Assembly (NCBI RefSeq): GCF_004342915.1
Contig: NZ_SLWL01000022.1
Coordinates: forward strand, 1 to 34,936
Length of the DNA: 34,936 nt
DNA from: Camelimonas lactis
GTDB taxonomy: Bacteria; Pseudomonadota; Alphaproteobacteria; Rhizobiales; Beijerinckiaceae
Direction: 5' to 3'
This document shows positions 8,497 to 16,338 of this stretch, in pieces; positions within the stretch are counted from its first letter, which is position 1; every line of letters begins with the position of its first letter. The notes under the pieces are model-generated. The model made no database searches, was not told the origin of the DNA, and was given only the letters and a program-made list of their open reading frames with translations. The position numbers were made by a program, and so were the translations under genes.

Positions 8497-10482
8497 TCAC
8501 AGCTCCATCCCGTCATTCGGATCAAGCGACACCTGCCGCGCCACACCCTGCATGAGCCGGGTCATACGACGGTTCCGGGTGGCTTCCTCCTCCATCTCAT
8601 CGGGGGGATCGATCTCGAACTCGTTCTCGATCGGCTCCTTTTTCTCGACGGGTTTCACCCGGCTCAGCTCCGGCTGACGCCGGCGTTCGGATTCGGTCGG
8701 GTCCTCATCCTCTTCGGTGGCGCCCGCCACGACGTCATCGAACGGAGGGCGGGTCGGGATCGGCAGGCGGCTCCAGTCATCCGGATGCGGTTCGCCGGCA
8801 CGGACCAGTTTCGGCGGCGGTAATATCCGCTCCTGAAACCGCGCATCCTCGAAATACCGCGCCTTCTTCGCCCGGATCGGCGGCGTTCCAGCGACCATGA
8901 CGATCTCGTCGGCCGGAGGAAGCTGCATGATCTCGCCAGGGGTGAGCAGCGGCCGCGCGGTTTCCGAGCGCGAGACCATCAAATGCCCGAGCCAGGGCGA
9001 CAACCGGTGCCCGGCATAGTTCTTCATCGCCTTCATCTCTGTGGCGGTGCCGAGTGCATCGCTCACCCTCTTCGCGGTTCTCTCGTCATTCGTCGCGAAG
9101 GAGACTCTCACATGGCAATTGTCGAGGATCGAATTGTTTGGCCCGTATGCCTTCTCGATCTGGTTTAGCGACTGCGCGATCAGGAATGATTTGAGACCAT
9201 AGCCTGCCATGAAGGCCAAAGCCGACTCGAAGAAATCCAACCTTCCCAGAGCCGGAAACTCATCCAGCATGAGCAGCAATCTTTGTCGTCCCGCCTTCGC
9301 CTGCAGATCCTCGGTCAGGCGCCGGCCAATCTGGTTGAGGATCAGGCGAATGAGCGGCTTCGTCCGATTGATGTCTGACGGCGGTACGACGAGGTAGAGC
9401 GTCGTCGGCCTCTTGCGGCCGACGATGTCGGTAATGCGCCAGTCGCAACGGCGCGTCACCTCTGCAACGACAGGATCGCGGTACAAGCCCAGAAACGACA
9501 TGGCGGTCGACAACACGCCGGATCTCTCGTTGTCGCTCTTGTTCAGCAGTTCGCGTGCAGCACTGGCAATGACCGGATGCGGACCGGCTTCACCCAGATG
9601 CGCCGTCTTCATCATCGCGGCGAGAGTCGACTCGATCGGCCGCTTCGGATCGGACAGGAATGCCGCGACGCCGGCCAGCGTCTTGTCTTTCTCAGCATAA
9701 AGAACGTGCAGGATGGCGCCGACGAGAAGCGCATGCGACGTCTTCTCCCAATGGTTCCGCTTGTCGAGCGAGCCTTCGGGATCGACCAGGATGTCGGCGA
9801 TGTTCTGGACGTCGCGGACCTCCCATTCACCCCGCCGCACCTCGAGCAGCGGATTGTAGGCGGCGGACTTTGCATTGGTCGGATCGAATAGCAGCACGCG
9901 ACCGTGCTGGGATCGGAAGCCGGCGGTGAGTGTCCAGTTTTCGCCCTTGATGTCGTGGACGATGGCCGAACCGGGCCAAGTGAGCAGCGAAGGCACGACC
10001 AGGCCGACGCCCTTGCCCGATCTGGTCGGCGCGAAACACAGGACATGCTCCGGACCGTCATGCCGCAGATAGGCCCGATCGAGCCTGCCGAGAACAACGC
10101 CGTCCTGGTCGAGCAGACCGGCGGCCTTCACTTCCTCAGGCTCGGCCCAGCGCGCCGATCCGTAGGTCGCGACATTCTTGGCTTCGCGTGCCCGCCAGAC
10201 CGACATGCCGATGGCAACCGCTATGGCGATGAAACCACCGGACGCGGCGATCATACCGCCTTCCACGAAGATCGGCGGCGCATAGGCGTCGTAGAAATAC
10301 CACCACCAGAAAAAGGCCGGTGGGTAATAGACCGGCCAACCGGCAATCACGAACCAGGGATGGCCGAGCTGGGGCTGGAAGCCGAGTTGCCAGGCCGTCC
10401 ACTGTGTCGCTCCCCAGGTCGTCATTAGCACGATCAGAAGAACGGTGAGGATCTGGCCCCAGAGGATTTTCGTCGCGGACAT
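8497..10482 (-). CDS. traG: Type IV coupling protein TraG (VirD4 family)
   Basis: A 661-residue coupling ATPase that brings the relaxase-DNA complex to the type IV channel. Membrane segments lie at about residues 6-24 and 78-95. Walker A is in FAPTRSGKGVG (about 150-160), Walker B is LLLMLDEFPALG (about 405-416), and FLIAQSLNQI follows, all as in TraG/VirD4. The C-terminus is acidic and proline-rich, as expected for a substrate-docking tail. It lies 29 nt after the relaxase and 4 nt before the CopG-like gene, so these three genes form one unit. Confidence 0.96.
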   Translation of the reverse strand: MSATKILWGQILTVLLIVLMTTWGATQWTAWQLGFQPQLGHPWFVIAGWPVYYPPAFFWWWYFYDAYAPPIFVEGGMIAASGGFIAIAVAIGMSVWRAREAKNVATYGSARWAEPEEVKAAGLLDQDGVVLGRLDRAYLRHDGPEHVLCFAPTRSGKGVGLVVPSLLTWPGSAIVHDIKGENWTLTAGFRSQHGRVLLFDPTNAKSAAYNPLLEVRRGEWEVRDVQNIADILVDPEGSLDKRNHWEKTSHALLVGAILHVLYAEKDKTLAGVAAFLSDPKRPIESTLAAMMKTAHLGEAGPHPVIASAARELLNKSDNERSGVLSTAMSFLGLYRDPVVAEVTRRCDWRITDIVGRKRPTTLYLVVPPSDINRTKPLIRLILNQIGRRLTEDLQAKAGRQRLLLMLDEFPALGRLDFFESALAFMAGYGLKSFLIAQSLNQIEKAYGPNNSILDNCHVRVSFATNDERTAKRVSDALGTATEMKAMKNYAGHRLSPWLGHLMVSRSETARPLLTPGEIMQLPPADEIVMVAGTPPIRAKKARYFEDARFQERILPPPKLVRAGEPHPDDWSRLPIPTRPPFDDVVAGATEEDEDPTESERRRQPELSRVKPVEKKEPIENEFEIDPPDEMEEEATRNRRMTRLMQGVARQVSLDPNDGMEL

Positions 10483-10511
10483 GGCGTTGGTCCTTTCTCC
10501 GATGTTGAAGG

Positions 10512-12251
10512 TTAAAGGCCGAGCCCTCTCTTGCGGCCAAAGCTCCAGTCGATGCCGCCGTCGTTACGGGCGATGCCGGAGACGTGCCGGCCGAGCTGCT
10601 TTTCCAGCGATGGAGACCACGGTACGAGCTGGAAGCCGAGACCGTCGTCGATCATCGCGTAGCGGCCGGAGGCAAGCGCGAAGCGTTGACGATAGGTGCC
10701 AGCGACATATTCGCCACTGCCAGCGCGGTTGAATGGCTGGCCCGTCTCGGTGGCGAGTTTCTCGCCAAGCGCATCGAGCTCGCGGCGGCGCAAGGTGTCG
10801 ACCAGCCGGCGGGCGAACACCACGCTGCGGCCCTGACGCTCGGCAAGACCCTGCTCGACAAGATGCTCAGCGCGCCGGTCCATGGCCTGCTGCACCTCGG
10901 CGCCGAAGCCGCCATCGGAGAGCGACAACGGCTCTCTTGCCACCGCCTGCCGGTCGAGCCAGGTGGCACCCGATGCCGTGACCTGTCGCTCTATATCGAG
11001 ATCGGAGCGAACGGCGAGCGCGACGCGGCGCTCACCACGCGCGTCATCGAACCGGCGCAGCTCGACAATCGAGCCGGGAGCGCTGTCGCCCGCCGCATCA
11101 AGGTCGGGCAGTTTAATATGATGGGTGCGCCCGTCGACGCCGTCGACGACGGCATAGGCCGAGCCTCTCAGCTCGTCGTCGAGACCGCGATCGACCAGGC
11201 GACCGATGACCGGCTCATCGAGGCTTTCACCCGCCAGCACATAGTTGGCCGAGCCGCGCTCGATGCCGCGATCCGTCAGCGCCTTGTGCATGCGCTTGAT
11301 GATGTCGCCGCGCTCGCCGAGTTCGCGCAGCACCGCCTCGGCCTCGGGCTTGATGAACCATTGCGAATGGCCGACCTGTCCGGCCAGTCCAAGGACTTCC
11401 AGCCTGCGCAGCCGTCCGACCTTCAGGGCATGGAACTCGTCGGGCTGGCGACCCGGTTGCGGCGCAAGATCGATGGTGCCGGTTTCTCGTGCATCCCGGA
11501 CAAGCTGCCGGTCGAGCTGGGTCCATCGCTCCGATTCAATCTGGCGCTCCAGCGTGCGGCGGATGTCGAGGTCGGTGCGCGGCCCCAGTTCCTGGGTGAT
11601 GAGATCCCGCGCCCGGTCGCGCATCCCTTCCTTGATGTAGTCGCGCGAGACGATGAGGTCCTGGCCGTCGTCGCGGACGCCGCGCACGATCAGGTGGACA
11701 TGGGGATGCTCGGTGTTCCAGTGATCCACCGCCACCCAGTCGAGCCGAGTACCGAGATCCTTCTCCATCTGCCCGACGAGATCGCGGGTGAAGGATTTGA
11801 GGTCGGCCATTTCCACGGCGTCGTCCGGCGATACGATGAACCGGAAATGATGCCGGTCATCCTCGCAGCGTTCGGCGAAGGCGCCTGCATCGGCGTTCTC
11901 GGTTCCCGGCCCGAACAGGCGGGCCTTTTCCCCGTCACGGGTCACGCCCTCGCGACGCAGATAATTGAGATGGGTGCCGAGCGGCGCAGTCCGGGCGGAA
12001 TGGCGCACGACACGCGCCTTGACGACGGCGCCGCGCGAGCGGGACGAGATCAGGCGATTGGCCTGAATGCTGGCGCGCTGGCCGTGTCCGAAGCGCGAGC
12101 GGTTGCCGGGAACGACACGGCCGGAGCGCGACACGCCACCGCCGGCTTTCTTCGCAGCGGCGAGCGCCTGCGCAATGAAGGGCCGTGCCGATTGCGCTCT
12201 GCTGGAGCGGATGCGCCCCGGACGGACGCGGAACTCGCGCTCATCGGCCAT
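10512..12251 (-). CDS. DUF3363 relaxase, MOBP-like mobilisation nuclease
   Basis: A 579-residue relaxase that should cut one strand at oriT and remain attached to the 5' end. The N-terminal domain shows candidate catalytic Tyr97 in THLNYLRREG, the conserved block DRHHFRFIVSPDD (132-144), and the three-His metal motif HWNTEHPHVHLIVRG (177-191). The C-terminal half matches DUF3363, found in rhizobial relaxases such as the RlxS type. The ATG at 12251 (MADERE) is preferred. A further in-frame start at 12266 would add five residues. The gene begins right beside the inverted repeat of the oriT candidate and is transcribed away from it. Confidence 0.93.
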   Translation of the reverse strand: MADEREFRVRPGRIRSSRAQSARPFIAQALAAAKKAGGGVSRSGRVVPGNRSRFGHGQRASIQANRLISSRSRGAVVKARVVRHSARTAPLGTHLNYLRREGVTRDGEKARLFGPGTENADAGAFAERCEDDRHHFRFIVSPDDAVEMADLKSFTRDLVGQMEKDLGTRLDWVAVDHWNTEHPHVHLIVRGVRDDGQDLIVSRDYIKEGMRDRARDLITQELGPRTDLDIRRTLERQIESERWTQLDRQLVRDARETGTIDLAPQPGRQPDEFHALKVGRLRRLEVLGLAGQVGHSQWFIKPEAEAVLRELGERGDIIKRMHKALTDRGIERGSANYVLAGESLDEPVIGRLVDRGLDDELRGSAYAVVDGVDGRTHHIKLPDLDAAGDSAPGSIVELRRFDDARGERRVALAVRSDLDIERQVTASGATWLDRQAVAREPLSLSDGGFGAEVQQAMDRRAEHLVEQGLAERQGRSVVFARRLVDTLRRRELDALGEKLATETGQPFNRAGSGEYVAGTYRQRFALASGRYAMIDDGLGFQLVPWSPSLEKQLGRHVSGIARNDGGIDWSFGRKRGLGL

Positions 12252-12254
12252 GGC

Positions 12255-12410
12255 GCAGCCCCGCAATGTTCAAAAAATCTCGTAGAGACAGGGGGTTGGG
12301 GCGTTGGCGAACATTGCGGCAGAGCCGGGAAATGTGCGCAACGGGCCAGAAATCCAAACAAAAACAAACCCCCGACCGCCGCGCAATGTGCGCTCTTTTA
12401 TCCTGCCATC
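12255..12410 (+). other. oriT: Candidate origin of transfer (oriT) with IncP-type nic site
   Basis: The spacer between the relaxase and the lytic transglycosylase contains an 11-bp perfect inverted repeat (CCGCAATGTTC at 12261-12271 and its complement at 12309-12319). A smaller inverted repeat GCGCA-atg-TGCGC lies at 12381-12393. TATCCTGC follows at 12399-12406. This matches the IncP/MOBP nick consensus YATCCTG|Y, with cleavage predicted between 12405 and 12406 on the plus strand. An inverted repeat just 5' of nic is the usual oriT arrangement. AATGTGCGC also occurs as a direct repeat at 12331 and 12385. The predicted polarity sends sequence to the right of 12406 into the recipient first. Confidence 0.78.
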
Positions 12411-12494
12411 CCTCGGTTGCTGCTTCTGCCTCCACCCCCGGCACCCACCATGATGGGCCAGAGCACGACAAGATGCCCAAAAGCCGATCGAGGG

Positions 12495-13244
12495 TCATCG
12501 CGGACCGTCCCCCTCGCGCCGAACGAGGAAAATGGAGTCTTCCTGTGGTCCGGCGGCGCTATCGTCCTGCACCGGAATGGAAGGATGAAGCCCACTCGGC
12601 GGACGGTCGGCAGCGCGATCATCGTCACGCGGGCGGTCGCCTCCACGCGCCACGAAGAGCGGTGCTTCGCGCCAATCGGCCGGCGGCTGGAGCACGATGC
12701 GCGTTCCGTCCGACGGCGCGGCGGCACCAAGCGCGGGCGCGAGCAAAGCGACATAGGCGCGCGTCTCTGCCGGCAGAGCGCGGCCGGTGACGAGATGCTG
12801 GTCGTAGCGCGCCGGGCCAGCATTATAGGCAGCAAGCATCGCCGGGACCGTGCCGTAGCGATCAAGCATCTCGCGCAGATAGGCGGTGCCGGCGATGATG
12901 TTGTCGCGAGGATCGAACGGATCACGACCGAGCCGGTAACGGGCGCGCAGTTCGGCCCACGTATCGGGCATGATCTGCATGAGGCCAAGCGCACCGGCGG
13001 GCGATACCGCACGCACGTCGTCACGGCTTTCGGTGTGCTTCACCGCGACGATCCATGCCTGCGGGATAGCGAAGCGCTGCGACGCCTCGGCGATGTGCGC
13101 GGCATGGGGATCGGCGATCGCGGCGCGGGTCGGCGGCAGCGATTGCGCAACAGCCGGACACGCCGCGGAGGCGGCAAAGGTCAGGCCGGAAAGAAGAAGG
13201 GAGAGTGCCGAGCGTCGGACGCAGGCACGTTGCCGGATTGCCAC
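12495..13244 (-). CDS. Lytic transglycosylase (SLT domain), conjugation-associated
   Basis: A 249-residue exported muramidase-like protein that would open peptidoglycan locally for the transfer channel (VirB1-like role). The signal peptide covers residues 1-34, with cleavage after VAQ. The catalytic SLT domain shows Glu72 in KHTESR, GLMQIMP at 87-93 and AAYNAGP at 138-144. The tail from about residue 190 is charged and low in complexity. It is the last gene of the rdfS/repA operon, 3 nt after DUF736, and is followed by the oriT region. Confidence 0.93.
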   Translation of the reverse strand: MAIRQRACVRRSALSLLLSGLTFAASAACPAVAQSLPPTRAAIADPHAAHIAEASQRFAIPQAWIVAVKHTESRDDVRAVSPAGALGLMQIMPDTWAELRARYRLGRDPFDPRDNIIAGTAYLREMLDRYGTVPAMLAAYNAGPARYDQHLVTGRALPAETRAYVALLAPALGAAAPSDGTRIVLQPPADWREAPLFVARGGDRPRDDDRAADRPPSGLHPSIPVQDDSAAGPQEDSIFLVRREGDGPR

Positions 13245-13247
13245 CGT

Positions 13248-13583
13248 TCAGTCCTCCTTCCGCTTCTTCGACGGCGGGTTGGTGTGCAGGCCCCAGGCGG
13301 AGCCGTCGTCACCGGCACGGAAGAGGTTTGCGCGAAGCGTGCCGCCGAACAGCGGGCTGTAGATCTCGACGGAGACGAATTCGCCGGCGCGGTCGCCGAC
13401 ATGCGACCAGCCAGCGCCGATATCGAGACCTTCCTCGTCGCCGAGCAGAACGCGGTAAGCAGGGGCATTCTTTGCTTCCGAAGGCTCGGCCGGAACGAAG
13501 GTGATTTCCTCGTCGATGCCGAGCGCCCTGAAACGCCCTTTGAAGCCGGATTGCGTGCGGGTGAAATGTCCAATCTGAGCCAT
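13248..13583 (-). CDS. DUF736 family protein
   Basis: A 111-residue soluble protein beginning MAQIGHFTRTQSGFKGR, the signature start of DUF736. The family is common on alphaproteobacterial plasmids and ICEs and has no known activity. Two in-frame ATGs compete (13589 and 13583). The AGGAG site is 3 nt from the first and 9 nt from the second, so 13583 is preferred and also matches the family start. It sits between the TraF-type peptidase (47 nt upstream) and the transglycosylase. Confidence 0.9.
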   Translation of the reverse strand: MAQIGHFTRTQSGFKGRFRALGIDEEITFVPAEPSEAKNAPAYRVLLGDEEGLDIGAGWSHVGDRAGEFVSVEIYSPLFGGTLRANLFRAGDDGSAWGLHTNPPSKKRKED

Positions 13584-13630
13584 GCTCATGGTCTCCTGTG
13601 TTGTGCGGCAAGGTTGCGAAACTTGCGCCG

Positions 13631-14176
13631 TCACCGCGTCGGCGCGCGCCAGACGAAGCGGCCTTCGCCGTCCTCGTCGGTGTAGAGAGGGATTGCCCGG
13701 CCGATCACGGTGGAGGCCGGAAGCGGCCCGAAATAGCGGCCGTCGAGACTGTCGCGGACTTCCCAGTTCATCAGGAAAAGCTCGTCATCCGCGACGACGC
13801 GGCAGCCCTGCCAGATGGGCAGCGCGCGGCCGAGGCGATCGCGGTCGAGCGCTTCGCCCATCTCGATCCCATCGACCGTGATCAGGTCGCGGCTGCGGCA
13901 CACGCGCTGACCGGGCAAGCCAAGGACGCGCTTCAGCAGCGGCACGCCGCGGCCGACATAGCCGCGCTCCACCATGAAGTCGGCGAGCGGTTCGGGCGGC
14001 ATGACGGCGACCAGTTCGGGCACCTCCAGCCGATCGGCTGGCGCGATGGTGTAGAAGCCGATCGGCGCGCTTTCGGTGGCGTTCCAGATCAGCTTGGTGG
14101 ATGTCGGGATGAACGCAGCGATGGCGACGCCCATCGCCGCGAAATACGTCACCATGACGTAGCCGAAGCGGGTCAT
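13631..14176 (-). CDS. traF: S26-family peptidase TraF (pilin maturation)
   Basis: A 181-residue membrane-anchored serine peptidase of the signal-peptidase/TraF family. An N-terminal membrane helix covers about residues 5-23. The nucleophile region ATESAPIGFY places Ser36 in the S-x-P-x-G-x-Y context, and the general-base Lys82 is in LLKRVLGLPG. In IncP plasmids TraF processes and cyclises the pilin TrbC, and a TrbC homologue is present at 6479-6862 in another operon. The start at 14176 overlaps the DUF2840 stop as ATGA. The longer frame up to 14725 lies inside DUF2840. Confidence 0.92.
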   Translation of the reverse strand: MTRFGYVMVTYFAAMGVAIAAFIPTSTKLIWNATESAPIGFYTIAPADRLEVPELVAVMPPEPLADFMVERGYVGRGVPLLKRVLGLPGQRVCRSRDLITVDGIEMGEALDRDRLGRALPIWQGCRVVADDELFLMNWEVRDSLDGRYFGPLPASTVIGRAIPLYTDEDGEGRFVWRAPTR

Positions 14177-14694
14177 CGGCCGATCTCCCGCCGCTTGAGC
14201 CACGCCTGATGACGCTCCATCGTGTAGGAGCGTGGAGTCTCGCCGGACTGCATTCGGTGAGCGATATGGCGCCAGTGATCGGGGGCGACGTCGCAGGCGT
14301 CGATGCCGACACGCTCGATCGCATCGATGTGGCGCAGCACGTCCTCGACCTTGGGCCAGCCCTCGATCTTGAGCAGAATCTCGCCACCGGGACGCACGAA
14401 GGGCAGCGTCTGATAGGTTTCGCCCGGCTCGACGGCGCGCACGATGTCGATGCGTGATATGATCGTGCCGAAATCGTTGCCGGCCCAGCGGGCGAAGGCG
14501 AAGATGCTGTTTGGGCGGAAAGAAATGACGCGACGGCGGCGATCGAGGATCAGTTCGCCGGATTCCCGGCCGAACCTGATCCAGTATTCGACCTTCTTCT
14601 CGATCCATGTCAGCTCGACATGGGTCATATCGTCGGTAGAGCCTGCGGACGGCAACGGGCCGCCGCGCAAGCGGGGAGCCGCATTGCCGGTCAT
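14173..14694 (-). CDS. DUF2840 family protein
   Basis: A 173-residue protein whose core from residue 23 (MTHVELTWIEKKVEYWIRFG) is typical of DUF2840, a family of unknown function found beside TraF and ParA in alphaproteobacterial conjugative elements. The start at 14694 overlaps the upstream stop as ATGA and is chosen for that coupling. The family core alone would start at the ATG near 14628. The stop overlaps traF. Confidence 0.88.
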   Translation of the reverse strand: MTGNAAPRLRGGPLPSAGSTDDMTHVELTWIEKKVEYWIRFGRESGELILDRRRRVISFRPNSIFAFARWAGNDFGTIISRIDIVRAVEPGETYQTLPFVRPGGEILLKIEGWPKVEDVLRHIDAIERVGIDACDVAPDHWRHIAHRMQSGETPRSYTMERHQAWLKRREIGR

Positions 14695-14942
14695 GAGGGG
14701 TCTCCTTGGGTTGGCGGGAATTCACGAGCGAAGAGATCGCGCAGCATGTCGGCGACGGTGACGCCGCGCCGGAAGGCAGCGATCTTGATCCTGCCGCGCA
14801 GCTCGGGCGTCACGTTGATGGTCAGCCGGGCGGTGAAACCGCCGGCGTCACCATTGCGGGGCGGCGCGTCGGCAGCCCTGATCCACTGGTCGGGATCGGC
14901 AGGCCGGGAGGCGAAGCCTTTGCGGGCGGGACGCTTGCTCAT
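14691..14942 (-). CDS. Small ribbon-helix-helix-like protein
   Basis: An 83-residue basic protein. The N-terminal 36 residues look disordered (Arg/Pro/Gly-rich). The rest, FTARLTINVTPELRGRIKIAAFRRGVTVADMLRDLFAREF, fits a ribbon-helix-helix fold. A disordered basic arm plus RHH next to a Walker-type ParA resembles ParG/ParF-type partition partners, so it could be the centromere-binding partner of the ParA two genes upstream. It could equally be an operon regulator. Both ends overlap neighbours by 4 nt. Confidence 0.82.
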   Translation of the reverse strand: MSKRPARKGFASRPADPDQWIRAADAPPRNGDAGGFTARLTINVTPELRGRIKIAAFRRGVTVADMLRDLFAREFPPTQGDPS

Positions 14943-15697
14943 GGCGCGGCCCTCCCGTCGAACGGCAGCACCGATGCGATCCGGGCGCGCGCCTTCTCCG
15001 CCATGTCGGGTCTGATCTCGCAGCCGAGATAGCGTCGGCCGGTAAGCCGGCAGGCTTCACCGGCCGCGCCCGATCCGGCGAACCAGTCGCCGACAAGCCC
15101 GCCCTCCGGGCAGCTTGTTCGGATCAGGATTTCCATGAGCGCCGACGGTTTCTCGGTCGGGTGGATGGCACGGCCGTGGCAGTTTCGCAGGTAGATGACC
15201 GAGCGCATGAGGCGCGGCCCGCCGTCATGGCTGACATAGTGACCGGCATCGATATGGCCGGTGTGCGGCGGGCGCATCTTGCGCCGCACGGTGCGCGCCG
15301 TCGCATCCGGCGTGGTCTGGACGTCGTTGTAGATGTCGCGCCAGGCGGTCTCGGCCGGGTAGAACTGGACGGCCAGTTCATGCACGCGCTTGAAGCGGTC
15401 CGCGTGGAACGACGATCCGTTCTGCTTCTCCCAGACGATCTCCTGGGCGATCTGCAAACCGGCATCGGCGAACTGGTCGGCGGTCGCCATGAAATGGCGC
15501 AGCGAGCCGAATACCCAGAGCGAGCCGGTGGGTGTGAGCGCCACGCGAGCGAGCGTGATCCAGTCGGCGACGCGACGATCCCAGGCAAGCGATGTGTCGC
15601 CGTAAGGGGGATCGGCCAGGATCAAGTCGAACGGGCCGCGTGCCGGCATGAGATCGCGGCAATCGCCGGTTAGCACGGTTTCGGTGAGGACTGTCAT
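14939..15697 (-). CDS. N6/N4-type DNA methyltransferase
   Basis: A 252-residue SAM-dependent DNA methyltransferase (N6_N4_Mtase family). The catalytic motif DPPY is at residues 29-32, and the SAM-binding motif FAGSG is at 206-210 near the C-terminus, the circular order of beta-class enzymes such as CcrM relatives. HPTEKP at 179-184 is also typical. No restriction enzyme is nearby, so it is probably an orphan enzyme. Host mimicry against restriction, or marking of the element for replication or transfer control, are inferences. It overlaps parA and the RHH gene as ATGA. Confidence 0.93.
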   Translation of the reverse strand: MTVLTETVLTGDCRDLMPARGPFDLILADPPYGDTSLAWDRRVADWITLARVALTPTGSLWVFGSLRHFMATADQFADAGLQIAQEIVWEKQNGSSFHADRFKRVHELAVQFYPAETAWRDIYNDVQTTPDATARTVRRKMRPPHTGHIDAGHYVSHDGGPRLMRSVIYLRNCHGRAIHPTEKPSALMEILIRTSCPEGGLVGDWFAGSGAAGEACRLTGRRYLGCEIRPDMAEKARARIASVLPFDGRAAP

Positions 15698-16338
15698 GAT
15701 GCGGCCCTCCCGATTTCGAGATGCTCGATCTCGGCGGCCAGCGCCGCGATCTCGCGCGTGGCCGGCGTGTCGTCGTCAAGTTCGGATGCGAGGCGACCGG
15801 ATTGCGCGGCAACGGCAAAAGCGATGCGCTGGCCGATAGTGGTGGTCAGCACCGGCGGATCGTGATCGGCGAGTGTCTCGCGTGCGAGCACGGTGCGGGC
15901 GCCGCAGCGGTTCAGCACGAAACGTGCGGCCAGTTCCGGCCGGTAGATGAGCGCCTCGGAGAGCAGCGCCAGCATCTCGGCCGAGGCCCAGCCGTCGAGC
16001 GGCGACGGCTGTACGGGGATCAGCACGAGGTCGGCGGCGAGCAGCGCCGAGCGCATGAGGCCGGCGACCCTCGGTGGCCCGTCGATGACGATATGATCGA
16101 CGTCGCGGGCAAGTTCAGGCGCCTCGCGATGCAGCGTATCGCGCGCCAGGCCGACGACGCCGAACAGGCGCGGAAGGCCCTCACGGCTGCGCTGCTGCGA
16201 CCAGTCGAGCGCCGAACCCTGCGGATCGGCGTCGATCAGGGTGACGCGCTTGCCGCGTGCCGCCCATTCCCCGGCGAGGTTCAGCGCCAGCGTTGTCTTG
16301 CCGACGCCGCCCTTCTGATTGAGGAGCGCGACGATCAT
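15694..16338 (-). CDS. parA: ParA-family partition ATPase
   Basis: A 214-residue small ParA/MipZ-like ATPase. The deviant Walker A KGGVGKTT is at residues 9-16, DADPQGSA is at about 36-43, and IDGPPR is near 85. It lacks the N-terminal HTH of P1-type ParA. It would segregate the element while it exists as a circle. The ATG shares a base with the repA stop (TGATG). No ParB gene follows. The RHH protein at 14691 may be its partner, and a ParB-like fragment lies far away at 33652. Confidence 0.94.
   Translation of the reverse strand: MIVALLNQKGGVGKTTLALNLAGEWAARGKRVTLIDADPQGSALDWSQQRSREGLPRLFGVVGLARDTLHREAPELARDVDHIVIDGPPRVAGLMRSALLAADLVLIPVQPSPLDGWASAEMLALLSEALIYRPELAARFVLNRCGARTVLARETLADHDPPVLTTTIGQRIAFAVAAQSGRLASELDDDTPATREIAALAAEIEHLEIGRAAS

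Noticed and set aside
10584-13685. Plus-strand open frame of more than 1000 codons opposite the relaxase and transglycosylase
   Set aside because: It is the antisense shadow of GC-rich genes with clear catalytic motifs on the other strand. It also runs through oriT.
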